The notes under the pieces are model-generated. The model ran no database searches and was not told the DNA's origin. It saw only the letters and a program-made list of their open reading frames with translations. Shown in pieces: positions 8,468-16,215 of a stretch of DNA of 42,869 nucleotides. Position numbers and translations under genes: made by a program. Source of the stretch: Nostoc sp. NMS9 (GTDB lineage Bacteria > Cyanobacteriota > Cyanobacteriia > Cyanobacteriales > Nostocaceae); contig NZ_JABXKL010000102.1 of assembly GCF_017114995.1 (NCBI RefSeq), forward strand, positions 1 to 42,869, given 5' to 3'. How positions within the stretch are numbered: position 1 is the stretch's first letter; every line of letters begins with the position of its first letter.

Positions 8468-9304
8468 TCACACCCCATTTAAAGTTAAACTACAGTGACC
8501 AAAACCAATGGATTCTAAACCACCAAGATAAATATCTGTGCTTTGAGTACCATTTAAGGGTTCCCATTGTTTACCTGATTTATCATCTTTGATGGCGATG
8601 GGAAAGACTAAAATAGTTCCTTCTGGTAAGGCTTCAGTGTTAAAGAAGCCACCACCATCAACAACCTTTTGGTCAGGTTTTAAGCGCACGCGACTTTGAC
8701 GATATAAAGCCATATCATGAATCATAGAAATATCGCTATCGTTTACTATCACTGCTGGCTTTTCTTTTCCTGATGGAAACCAAAGGGATAAGTCTACGAT
8801 TTTGTTGATAGTCAAAAATCCTAAATTGAAAAACAGGGTCTTTTTACCTTGAGATTCCCGCGCTTTTAAGTTCTTTGAGCCTGTATAGGGGTCTGGTATA
8901 TCTATTTCTTTGAGAGATTTACCATTAAATTTGACAGTATCGCCAGCAATTCTTTGGTAGCGTTGGAGTAAACGTGGGCTAGTTACCCAGACAATTGGTT
9001 GACCGGGACAAAAGACCGGTAGCCAGAGAATAGAAGCGTATTCAAATTTGATAATAGACTCGTTATTAATTTCTGATTGTTCTGAACCTGCTTCATTGCC
9101 ATACCAATATTTTGCTGCTTGTTCTCCATCTAGCAGGCGCATTTCTGAACGCAGGCGACCGCGAATCGAACTACCGGGAAGAATACCAGTTTGAGTAAAT
9201 TGGTCACGGAAGATGAGGTTTAAATTACCGCTTTCTTCTCCAGCAGTTGCACCGACGTGCAAAGGTGCTAAGGTTTCAATAATTCCATAAGCTTTTTTGT
9301 ACAT
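8468..9304 (-). CDS. cmr4: Cmr4-like RAMP, backbone subunit
   Basis: A 278-residue RAMP in the Cmr4 position. LAPLHVGATAGEESG and ILPGSSIRGRLRSEMRLL (about residues 41-58) are the hallmark loops of the Cas7 backbone family, and the C-terminal GGLESIGFGHC is the terminal glycine loop. In characterised Cmr4/Csm3 proteins an Asp a few residues before an RD motif cleaves target RNA every 6 nt. Here the corresponding stretch is GNLNLIFRD (26-34), with Asn or Leu instead of that Asp. Target slicing may therefore be lost. A strong AAGGAG precedes the ATG, which lies 1 nt after the cmr3 stop. Confidence 0.75.
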   Translation of the reverse strand: MYKKAYGIIETLAPLHVGATAGEESGNLNLIFRDQFTQTGILPGSSIRGRLRSEMRLLDGEQAAKYWYGNEAGSEQSEINNESIIKFEYASILWLPVFCPGQPIVWVTSPRLLQRYQRIAGDTVKFNGKSLKEIDIPDPYTGSKNLKARESQGKKTLFFNLGFLTINKIVDLSLWFPSGKEKPAVIVNDSDISMIHDMALYRQSRVRLKPDQKVVDGGGFFNTEALPEGTILVFPIAIKDDKSGKQWEPLNGTQSTDIYLGGLESIGFGHCSLTLNGV

Positions 9305-9305
9305 T

Positions 9306-10298
9306 TTAGGCGACTCCTTTAATTTCTGTTGGTAAACATAAACCGCATCCTACACGTTTAAGGCTGTAACCTTCTTTGGGAAACCATGCTTCATCCCATG
9401 ACCACCAAGGTTTATTTAACGGTTCTGCAAGCACATAAACACTACCAGCCGGAACTGCGTAACGTCCCCTTCCTAAATTCCCTTTGGTGCGGTAACGGTA
9501 GGGTACTGGTTTATCTGTTAGCATTTCTAGAGTTTCGGGAAAACTTTCATGTTGAGGATGGCGGTGAGAAAAACGGTTAGAACCCCATATAGCTGGTGTA
9601 ATTAAGGCAAAGGTGCGTTCTATTGGCTGATTTAATAGATTTAAAAATTTCTTATTTGTAATGTCCTCACATTCTATTTCGACAACGTGATTTTCACCAC
9701 CAAAACGATACCAGCCGTTTTCTATAGGATACGTTGATAGATAAACTAAACAGGTATCGTCTGCCATTTGGACAGAATTTTCTAGAAAAAGTCCGTCGGA
9801 GTTTTCTACAGACCGTTCAGTTACTTTAATTCTGGGATGCAAAAAAGAAACGTATTTCCAAGGATTATCAGCAACAGATTTATAATCATTAGTCCTGATT
9901 GCTTTAGCTGGAGTTCCCCAAGAATCGATTGTTTGCCAACGATAATCTGGTTCTAGTTTCTCGCTTTTATTTTCTAACTCCCATTTACCATCCTTTAATT
10001 GCCACTCATCAACGGCTTTTTTGGCAATTATTTTATGCCAAGGAATGGGAATATAAAAATTTTGTCTTTCCTTGTATTTTGCCCAAAATGGGCCTGCTAC
10101 ACATAGGTTATTACTCAACTCACTTTGAGTAACCTTTTCTTTGATCTTGTTAACACTAAACATCAAACCTGAGAGAGTCGCAGTTTCTGGTGGGAATTTA
10201 GCACCAGAACGACCCACTAGGTTTTCTGGTGAAAGAAATGCACCCGCACTTCCATACATTAATCCCAAGGGACGAATAGTAATTAGGTATTTGAACAT
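9306..10298 (-). CDS. cmr3: Cmr3, type III-B RAMP
   Basis: A 330-residue Cas5-like RAMP that normally binds the crRNA 5' tag next to Cas10. The N-terminus ITIRPLGLMYGSAGAFLSP, the loop KFPPETATLSGLMFS, and the C-terminal GRGRYAVPAGSVYVL plus GCGLCLPTEIKG fit Cmr3 (the PP-x-T-x-x-G loop and a terminal glycine-rich strand). The reading frame overlaps the end of cas10 by 16 nt and stops 1 nt before cmr4, so it is embedded in a tightly coupled operon. Its length is at the lower end of the usual Cmr3 range. No disrupting feature was seen. Confidence 0.78.
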   Translation of the reverse strand: MFKYLITIRPLGLMYGSAGAFLSPENLVGRSGAKFPPETATLSGLMFSVNKIKEKVTQSELSNNLCVAGPFWAKYKERQNFYIPIPWHKIIAKKAVDEWQLKDGKWELENKSEKLEPDYRWQTIDSWGTPAKAIRTNDYKSVADNPWKYVSFLHPRIKVTERSVENSDGLFLENSVQMADDTCLVYLSTYPIENGWYRFGGENHVVEIECEDITNKKFLNLLNQPIERTFALITPAIWGSNRFSHRHPQHESFPETLEMLTDKPVPYRYRTKGNLGRGRYAVPAGSVYVLAEPLNKPWWSWDEAWFPKEGYSLKRVGCGLCLPTEIKGVA

Positions 10299-11848
10299 AA
10301 ATGCCAGCCTACTTTAATTAAATTGCTAATCCAATCAATTGTGGCTTTTGCTCTGTCATAAGGAACATCTTCATCATCAAAACCCACGAGACGTTTAGCA
10401 TGTTCATAATTTAGTAATTTTTTGCCTTCGCCTGGAAAGTAAATATCAAAGAATTCAATAGCGAATTTTTCGACAAAGCTCTTTTTATCAAGATTAAAAG
10501 CACGTCGGGATTCTAATTGAGCTAAATCTTGATAAATATGACTCCAGTTGGCTTTTTTTTCTCTGTCTTGATACTTGGTCAAAATATTTAAATAATCCCA
10601 AGGACAAGTCCACTGCACATATTGACCACTGTTAAAGACAATTCGGATGGTGACTCGCCCACGCCCTGAAGATTTAGCTAGCTTTTCTGCCTCACGACAA
10701 TGTTGTAAAATATCTCTTTGGGGGACGCTAGAACCTGCCCAAACAAATCCGACGCTTAAGCCTATCTTTTGGTCATGTCTTTCCCAAATTTTGGGTAATG
10801 TAATTAACCATGCAAAAGCTTGCTGGGCTGTAATCGGTTCTTGATCTTTGTCTCGATAAATTACGCCTAAAAAATCGTCTCCACCTGCATAAACTACCCG
10901 ACCGATTTCTCTAGGAAATTTATCGCTAAAACTTTCCCCCCACTTACGCATGGCTTGACTAAACTTTTTCAGTTCATCATCTCCATTTTCTAAGTCTGCT
11001 AATTCCTTTAGGTGTTTCCCTACCTCATCGCCATCACCCATAAACCAACCTGTCCAGCGTCCTTTACCTTGCTCATTTTTGGCTTCGGGGCCTCGATAAA
11101 TTTCGTTGAAGCTTTCTAGTTTAGACATCCCTAAATTGTTGGCGATTTCTGGTAAGGTGACTAAACGTTTCACTAATTCGGGAATACTTAATTTTTCATT
11201 GAGTGCAAAAAACTTACCCTCTGGTTCTGCATCTTGAGAACGATTTTCTAATACACAAGCAAGGCGTTTATAGAAGATTTTTATATCGTCTTTTTCTATA
11301 GTCCACTGGCGATTTTTAGGATTTCTCGCTTCTCCACCTAATCCCGGAAATGCAATTCCATCTGTACCTGTTAAACTAGAACTCTCCCCAATCCAGTTGA
11401 CAGCAGTCCACCCACGGCAAAGTTTACGGGTTTCTAAATCATCCATCGCCGCTTTAATACTGTCGCCTTCTCCCCAAAAAATTTCCCAGGCGTGGTTTCC
11501 CCAGTTTGCCCACTCCCTCTCCCAGTAGTATGTATAGTCAGGTAATTTCGCTTCTATCCAGCACCGACATTCCTGCAACATTCCCTTCCACACGGACAAT
11601 AAGGTTTTTTCTACCTCTGATTTTGAAAATTCTCCTTTAATAAGAATGCGATTTGGCATTCCTTTTTGGAGGTTAGGGATTGCTGGGGAAATGACTGTTG
11701 TAGTTTTTTCAGCTTCTTTTACTAGCTGCTGGCTGAGATAGGAGAGAATCAGAGATGCACCATATAAGTCTCGGAGTTTACGGGATTTCTCGATAAAACC
11801 TTGCACCGGAGCAAAGGTTATTGCTGTATATTTGGCCACGTTTACCAT
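10283..11848 (-). CDS. cas10: Compact Cas10 (Cmr2) without HD domain
   Basis: A 521-residue Cas10, about half the length of typical Cmr2. It starts directly in the first palm region (ITFAPVQGFIEKSRKLRDLY), so the N-terminal HD nuclease is absent. The first palm carries FMGDGDEVGKHL near residue 270. The second carries the cyclase signature VVYAGGDDFLGVI (GGDD about 322-325). GGDD Cas10 proteins polymerise ATP into cyclic oligoadenylate when the complex binds target RNA, which suits the CARF-HEPN gene in the same operon. Direct single-stranded DNA cleavage is not expected. It is the first gene of the operon. The ATG at 11848 has no strong ribosome site. Confidence 0.85.
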   Translation of the reverse strand: MVNVAKYTAITFAPVQGFIEKSRKLRDLYGASLILSYLSQQLVKEAEKTTTVISPAIPNLQKGMPNRILIKGEFSKSEVEKTLLSVWKGMLQECRCWIEAKLPDYTYYWEREWANWGNHAWEIFWGEGDSIKAAMDDLETRKLCRGWTAVNWIGESSSLTGTDGIAFPGLGGEARNPKNRQWTIEKDDIKIFYKRLACVLENRSQDAEPEGKFFALNEKLSIPELVKRLVTLPEIANNLGMSKLESFNEIYRGPEAKNEQGKGRWTGWFMGDGDEVGKHLKELADLENGDDELKKFSQAMRKWGESFSDKFPREIGRVVYAGGDDFLGVIYRDKDQEPITAQQAFAWLITLPKIWERHDQKIGLSVGFVWAGSSVPQRDILQHCREAEKLAKSSGRGRVTIRIVFNSGQYVQWTCPWDYLNILTKYQDREKKANWSHIYQDLAQLESRRAFNLDKKSFVEKFAIEFFDIYFPGEGKKLLNYEHAKRLVGFDDEDVPYDRAKATIDWISNLIKVGWHLCSNT

Positions 11849-12181
11849 AGTTACTGGATGCGGTCTTGTCTAAATTACAGTAATAAATTGAACTTGTACT
11901 CAGTAGTTATACTTTGTAATAATTCTTGGTTTATCAATTAATAGCTTAGTTTTCAGAGGTAAGCTAGTAATAAAATAAGCCAATTAAGCACATATAGTAC
12001 TTAAGCACTTTGTACAAGCTTGGAGTTATGTAGGACTGGGGGAATTATTGTGACATTTACATCTTCTCCGAAAAATCGAGAATGTAAATACCTTTTCATG
12101 CGAATGACGAAATATTTTTTGGATGTCTGAGCAAGATTAATTGTGTACTCTGTTAAGGCGTTGCATATTTGTGAGATGATT
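11849..12181. promoter_or_regulatory. cas10 upstream region with leader remnant
   Basis: No gene seen. It should carry the effector operon promoter. At 12093-12111 TTTTCATGCGAATGACGAA repeats, on the plus strand, the core of the array 1 and array 3 leaders, as if a type A leader once pointed rightward here. Just before it ATTTACATCTTCTC and GAGAATGTAAAT (12055-12090) form a hairpin with a short A-rich loop. At 12156 GGCGTTGCAT starts a motif also found at 13373 and in altered form near 20122. Confidence 0.45.
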
Positions 12182-12324
12182 TACAGCAGATTGCAAATTA
12201 ATGAAGTACAAAAATACCCCTCCCTAACCCTCCCCTTGGAAAGGGGAGGGAACTAGATTAGGAAATACATCGGGGGGATTAAGGGGGGTAAAGAATGTAC
12301 TTCATTTAGATGCAAAATGCTGTA
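12182..12324. repeat. MITE-like inverted-repeat element
   Basis: A 143-bp element with imperfect terminal inverted repeats of about 28 bp (TACAGCAGATTGCA... and ...TGCAAAATGCTGTA, with AATGAAGTACA / TGTACTTCATT inside). The core has CCCTCCCTAACCCTCCCC, a hairpin (CCCCTTGGAAAGGGG) and GGGGGATTAAGGGGGGT. The same core lies between different termini at 20177-20328. There is no coding capacity. It is probably a non-autonomous mobile repeat. Confidence 0.65.
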
Positions 12325-12441
12325 TCTCACGCAGAGGTATAGAGGCGGAGAGAGTATGAGGAGTTTTAAATTTCAATACATTAATTTAATTGCTTGTTTG
12401 TGCAATTATTAACTGTTGACTGTCAACGGGAAATTTGAGAC

Positions 12442-12627
12442 GTTCATCGACACCACTCACCAAATCGCCAAAACCCTATATTTTTCGTTGAGTGGTGTCG
12501 ATTGCTTACTGGGTAAGGATTTGAGGTATGCGTGTTTTTAAATTTTACACAACATATATAATGTTTTTTAGAATGGTGTCGATTTTGTGGCTGAAAGCCT
12601 TACGGGGCAAAGCCTCCTAGACGAACT
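12442..12627 (+). promoter_or_regulatory. Leader of CRISPR array 2
   Basis: The first 100 nt (12442-12540) are an inverted copy of 4690-4791. Within it ATCGACACCACTCA (12446-12459) and TGAGTGGTGTCGAT (12489-12502) are perfect 14-bp inverted arms separated by 29 nt. A third TGGTGTCGATT occurs at 12574-12584, nearer the array. Repeated, symmetric motifs suggest binding of a dimeric regulator or an adaptation factor. The nearby TATATAATG (12555-12563) could serve as a -10 box. Confidence 0.65.
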
Positions 12628-13246
12628 CCCTACCGATTGGGTTAAATCGGAATTAATGGAAACGGTAGAAAGGGCTGGATGGGTGTGGGCCTCTCTTAAG
12701 ACCCTACCGATTGGGTTAAATCGGAATTAATGGAAACTGGTTATTAGATAATTTCAAAAAATCATCAAAACCCTACCGATTGGGTTAAATCGGAATTAAT
12801 GGAAACCGCGCGTTCCGTAAACAGTTCCTACATGTGTTACTGTGCCCTACCGATTGGGTTAAATCGGAATTAATGGAAACGCAAGTAGCCATCAATCCTT
12901 CGCAATACATGTCGTTTAGGCCCTACCGATTGGGTTAAATCGGAATTAATGGAAACAACATTATTCCTGCCGCCATAAAGAGATTCAAGCACCCTACCGA
13001 TTGGGTTAAATCGGAATTAATGGAAACCTCTTTAGCGGTGGAACCTTCAGAAGCATTTGGCCCTACCGATTGGGTTAAATCGGAATTAATGGAAACTTTT
13101 TAGCCAGATACTCCCGTGAAGCTTGCGCGGCTTGCCCCTACCGATTGGGTTAAATCGGAATTAATCGAAACCCCGTCACCCAAGTCATCATTCCAGCCGA
13201 AGCCATTCCCTATCGATTGGGTTAAATCGGTAGAAAATGGAAAAAC
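12628..13246 (+). CRISPR. CRISPR array 2 (type B repeat)
   Basis: Nine repeats of 36 bp starting at 12628, 12702, 12771, 12845, 12921, 12992, 13061, 13136 and 13208, with eight spacers of 33-40 nt. The repeat begins CCCTACCGATTGGG and ends CGGAATTAATGGAAAC, with a stem CCGATT-GGGTTA-AATCGG. The eighth copy has one change (AATCGAAAC). The ninth is degenerate (CCCTATCGATT...TAGAAAATGG), which marks the old end on the right. The leader is on the left, so transcription is rightward, opposite to arrays 1 and 3. The last 15 nt are identical to the type A repeat. Confidence 0.96.
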
Positions 13247-13255
13247 AATCCGATT

Positions 13256-13325
13256 ACTCGCTTCTCTGTTTGAGAAGCAAAATTAATTCAACCCTTCATT
13301 AATACCGTCGTCATTCGCTTGAAAA
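13256..13325. other. Remnant of a type A repeat and leader core
   Basis: CTCGCTTCTCTGTTTGAGAA and the following GCAAAATTAATTCAAC (13257-13292) match the type A repeat read on the plus strand, with changes in the loop and tail. A leader-core-like GTCATTCGCTTGAAAA follows at 13310-13325, in the opposite sense to the repeat. These pieces adjoin the degenerate end of array 2, so type A and type B array material is intermixed here. Confidence 0.45.
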
Positions 13326-13372
13326 GCCTAGACAACAAACAAATAACAGTTAAAAGTTAAAGTAGAAAAACT

Positions 13373-13928
13373 GGCGTTGCATAATTGCGGGATGATTTTA
13401 CTAGTTTTGTGGGATGGGCATCTTGCCATTAGTGTCAAGTTAAGATGAAATCACTGGGGTCAACTAGTATAGCTGGGGACTGGAGACTGGATGAAAAGTC
13501 TTTTTGTGTTTAGGTTTTATTCTCCTCAAATTAGGGACTTCCAACTAAAAAAACATCCCATCCCTTTGGCGAGCAGGGGGAGCAGGGGGAGCAGGGGGAG
13601 CAGGGGAGGAAGAATTTCACAATAGTCTTCGCTCTCACAATTGAATAATTTAATTTCTGGAAGTCCTTTAAAATTGAACAAAAATAATAAACGACACCCC
13701 GAATTCAATAAACGACACCCCGAATTCAATAAACGACACCCCGAATTCAATAAACGACTGCCCGAATTCAATAAACGACTGCCCGAATTCAATAAACGGC
13801 TACCCGAATTCAATAAACGACACCCCGAATTCGATGAACATACCTTTGACATTTGGGCTTCTGCCTTAACTTGACACCAATGGCAGGATGCCCACCCCAC
13901 AAGAATCATCCCTTGATTCAGCAACGCC
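13373..13928. mobile_element. Inverted-repeat element of about 556 bp
   Basis: The left arm (13373-13445) begins GGCGTTGCATAATTGC and contains GGGATGATTTT, GTGGGATGGGCATCTTGCC and GTGTCAAGTTAAG. The right arm (13858-13928) is its imperfect inverted copy, ending ...GGGATGATTC-type sequence and GCAACGCC on the plus strand. Terminal inverted repeats of over 70 bp around a non-transposase interior suggest an insertion-sequence derivative. The interior holds G-rich 9-mers (GAGCAGGGG, 13569-13605) and a 21-bp minisatellite. Its right end lies 26 nt before the WYL protein start, so it has probably replaced the original upstream region. Confidence 0.65.
13686..13832. repeat. 21-bp tandem repeat, seven units
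   Basis: Seven units of AATAAACGACACCCCGAATT plus C, in perfect 21-bp register. Units 1-3 and 7 are identical, units 4-5 have ACTG in place of ACAC, and unit 6 has GCTA. The period is a multiple of three, so both strands stay open and encode heptapeptides (NKRHPEF on the plus strand). I regard this as a minisatellite within the inverted-repeat element rather than a gene. Confidence 0.85.
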
Positions 13929-13954
13929 GAAAAACTTTTATCCTTGAACTCCTA

Positions 13955-16033
13955 ATGATCTGTCACTTCGTCATCGGTATCCCCGGTAGTGGGAAAACCA
14001 CTTTCGCGGTCGAGTTAGCAAAACTGGGGAATTATCGCATTGTCTCCACTGATGCAATTCGCCAACAACTCTATGGCGATGCAGGTATCCAGGGTGAATG
14101 GAGTCAGATAGAAGAAAAAGTAATTTCTGAGATTGCTGATGCAATTGCTCAAGGTGATTCTGTAATCTATGACGCTACCAATGCCAAGCGTGTATGGCGG
14201 ATGGATTTGTTAAAAAAGCTAAATTCATCTGTTGCTTGCCTTGGACAGCATGGGGAAGAGGTTCTGTGGATGGGGTGGTATTTGCAAACTCCTTTGGCAA
14301 CTTGTAAAGGATGGAATCAACAGCGCACCCGACAAGTTCCAGAGATCATAATTGAGAATATGCACAAATCTCTGCAAGAGTTTCCGCCAGTAGCAGCAGA
14401 GGGATTTGTATCTGTAAAAGAAATTGATGTCACCTCCCTCAAGTTTGATATTCAACAAATTCCAACCCAAATTCAACAGCTTAAGCGTACCCTTACCAAC
14501 CGCGCTAATCGTAATCACCACACTACTTTACACGGTTACAGTAAGCTGCTGGACTTTGAGCGCTTAATGCATTTAATTTCCCTGATTATTCGCTATCCAG
14601 GAATTGGGAATCTGCAAACCACTCACCCCAGTTTACTAGAAAGCATTTTGGGTAATGCTCCTGCGTTTGCAAGTTCTTTAGAGGAAGTTACCGCTTTCAT
14701 GGATAAATTATGCGGTACTATTTACGCTAATAAAAATGCGATCGCATCTGACTTACACTGGCTACAACAAAATTCCCTCATTGGAGTCAATAGTATTGCC
14801 CCTTCTTCTGGCATCACTGTACCACCCGATCGCTCCATTACACCATCGACTTTTGTAACTCATGCTTATTCTGACTGCGACAGCTTTCGGAGGTTGATAC
14901 AAATCATTCGCTTGATTCTCCACCACCCATTTTTGCAAGATACAGGGAAGGGAAGCCTACAAACGCTCGTGTCTGCACTCAAGGAAAATGGGATTATCGA
15001 TGGCGATGGTTTAGATACTGTCCGCAAGGACATTGAAAAGGTTCTCAAGCCTTATAAAATATTGCCAGAATTTCCCTTGAGAGATGGCTACTTTGCAGGG
15101 ACAGCGATTTTATCAACACATGAATTAACCAAAGTGTTTGATGTTCTCCAGTCTCAGGCTAAAAGCCTTGATGATCCTGTAGCGTTGGAGATTTATGAAA
15201 TATTTGCCACACGGATGGTAAAAAGTAAGTTAGGGGTAAATCATGTGTATCCGGTACGGGCGATCGCTAATCGCAGTATGATTGACCCAAAGTTTTTACC
15301 AACCGATGCTCTGTCTAGGAATTTAGAGCAATTGGAAGAGGCGATCGCTAAAGGACAATTACTGGAATTAAATCGCTTTTCTGGCGGCGGTAAGTTTGTT
15401 CTTGATGAAGAAAGTTTTTTTTTAGCATTTCCCTTGCAAATCGTGTTTTGTAACCAAGCGTGGTATTTAGGTTTTGAGTGTGAAGGTGGAAAGTATGCAG
15501 GACTGTTCCGGTTTGAGCGTTTGGATAGATTGTTCATAGGTCAATTTCAAGGAAGATTCCGTTCTAAACAGGAACAAGAAAAATCATTAGAGAAATTACA
15601 GAAGCTTTCTGCTGCTAGCGTGGGGATTTTTTTGGGGTATAGTGCCAGTAACCAGCGCCAATTCCTTTCTAAAGATAAACAAGAACATTCCCAAGCTTGT
15701 ATTACAGTAGAACTGTGGTTTAATGATTTTATGTTCCGGTTTATTACAGAAGGAACTAAGAGATTCCCTGCAAGACAAATGAATATGTCTCCACCTGTAG
15801 AGGGCGGAAGATTAATGTTACCTAAGTCAATTTTCTGCCTGAAAAAAACCACAAATAAACAGTTTCCTAATCGCTTTCGGGTGGTATTGCCTATATGGTA
15901 TTTGGGTGATGTGGAGTTTCTGCGGTGGATTGTTGGTTTTGGCGGTAATGTGAAGGTAGTGCAACCAGAGGAATTGTTAGTTAAGGTTAAAGGAATTGGT
16001 GAGGCGATTGTTAAAGTTTATGAGCAGTATTAA
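13955..16033 (+). CDS. P-loop kinase-like ATPase with WYL domain
   Basis: A 692-residue protein. The N-terminus is an AAA_33/polynucleotide-kinase-like P-loop domain: Walker A GIPGSGKTT (about residues 8-16), STDAIRQQLYGD, and DATNAKRVWR. A long middle region has two similar helical blocks (RLMHLISLIIRYPGIGNLQT and RLIQIIRLILHHPFLQDTGK). The C-terminus is a WYL domain (FRFERLDRLFIGQFQGRF, then GDVEFLRWIVGFG), a ligand-binding module common in CRISPR-linked regulators. I start it at ATG 13955, because upstream codons lie in the inverted-repeat element. It sits alone between arrays 2 and 3. A role in regulation or nucleic-acid end processing is inference. Confidence 0.75.
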   Translation: MICHFVIGIPGSGKTTFAVELAKLGNYRIVSTDAIRQQLYGDAGIQGEWSQIEEKVISEIADAIAQGDSVIYDATNAKRVWRMDLLKKLNSSVACLGQHGEEVLWMGWYLQTPLATCKGWNQQRTRQVPEIIIENMHKSLQEFPPVAAEGFVSVKEIDVTSLKFDIQQIPTQIQQLKRTLTNRANRNHHTTLHGYSKLLDFERLMHLISLIIRYPGIGNLQTTHPSLLESILGNAPAFASSLEEVTAFMDKLCGTIYANKNAIASDLHWLQQNSLIGVNSIAPSSGITVPPDRSITPSTFVTHAYSDCDSFRRLIQIIRLILHHPFLQDTGKGSLQTLVSALKENGIIDGDGLDTVRKDIEKVLKPYKILPEFPLRDGYFAGTAILSTHELTKVFDVLQSQAKSLDDPVALEIYEIFATRMVKSKLGVNHVYPVRAIANRSMIDPKFLPTDALSRNLEQLEEAIAKGQLLELNRFSGGGKFVLDEESFFLAFPLQIVFCNQAWYLGFECEGGKYAGLFRFERLDRLFIGQFQGRFRSKQEQEKSLEKLQKLSAASVGIFLGYSASNQRQFLSKDKQEHSQACITVELWFNDFMFRFITEGTKRFPARQMNMSPPVEGGRLMLPKSIFCLKKTTNKQFPNRFRVVLPIWYLGDVEFLRWIVGFGGNVKVVQPEELLVKVKGIGEAIVKVYEQY

Positions 16034-16183
16034 CAATTCAAAATTCAAAATTCAAAATTCAAAATTAAAGACAGTTGGAGTTGGGGATTTAAACCCCAAC
16101 TCAACTGATACTACGTGTAGACGTAGGGGTCTTAAACCCTTGATTGTACGATAAATAAAAATATATATTCCAAAATACTTTTA
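16034..16183. repeat. Heptamer repeat and hairpin after the WYL gene
   Basis: AAAATTC is repeated four times (16040-16066), a typical cyanobacterial short tandem repeat. A hairpin follows, with nested arms AGTTG...GTTGGGG (16073-16086) and CCCCAAC...CAACT (16094-16106). It may protect or end the upstream transcript. Confidence 0.55.
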
Positions 16184-16213
16184 AAGGTCGGGATATTTAC
16201 ATCTCGACCTTTT
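16184..16213 (+). terminator. Rho-independent-type terminator
   Basis: AAAGGTCGGGAT, a 6-nt loop and ATCTCGACCTTT form a 12-bp stem with one G-T pair, followed by further T residues. It lies downstream of the WYL gene and at the distal end of array 3, so it could end transcription from both directions. Confidence 0.6.
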
Positions 16214-16215
16214 TA

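Noticed and set aside
12055..12090. Degenerate type A repeat around ATCTTCTCCGAAAAATCGAG
   Set aside because: Only about ten bases match the repeat. The surrounding inverted repeat explains the sequence better as a separate hairpin.
13526..13924. Overlapping open frames on both strands through the 21-bp tandem repeats
   Set aside because: They are open only because the repeat period is a multiple of three. The encoded heptapeptide repeats follow the DNA repeats and no start or ribosome site is convincing.
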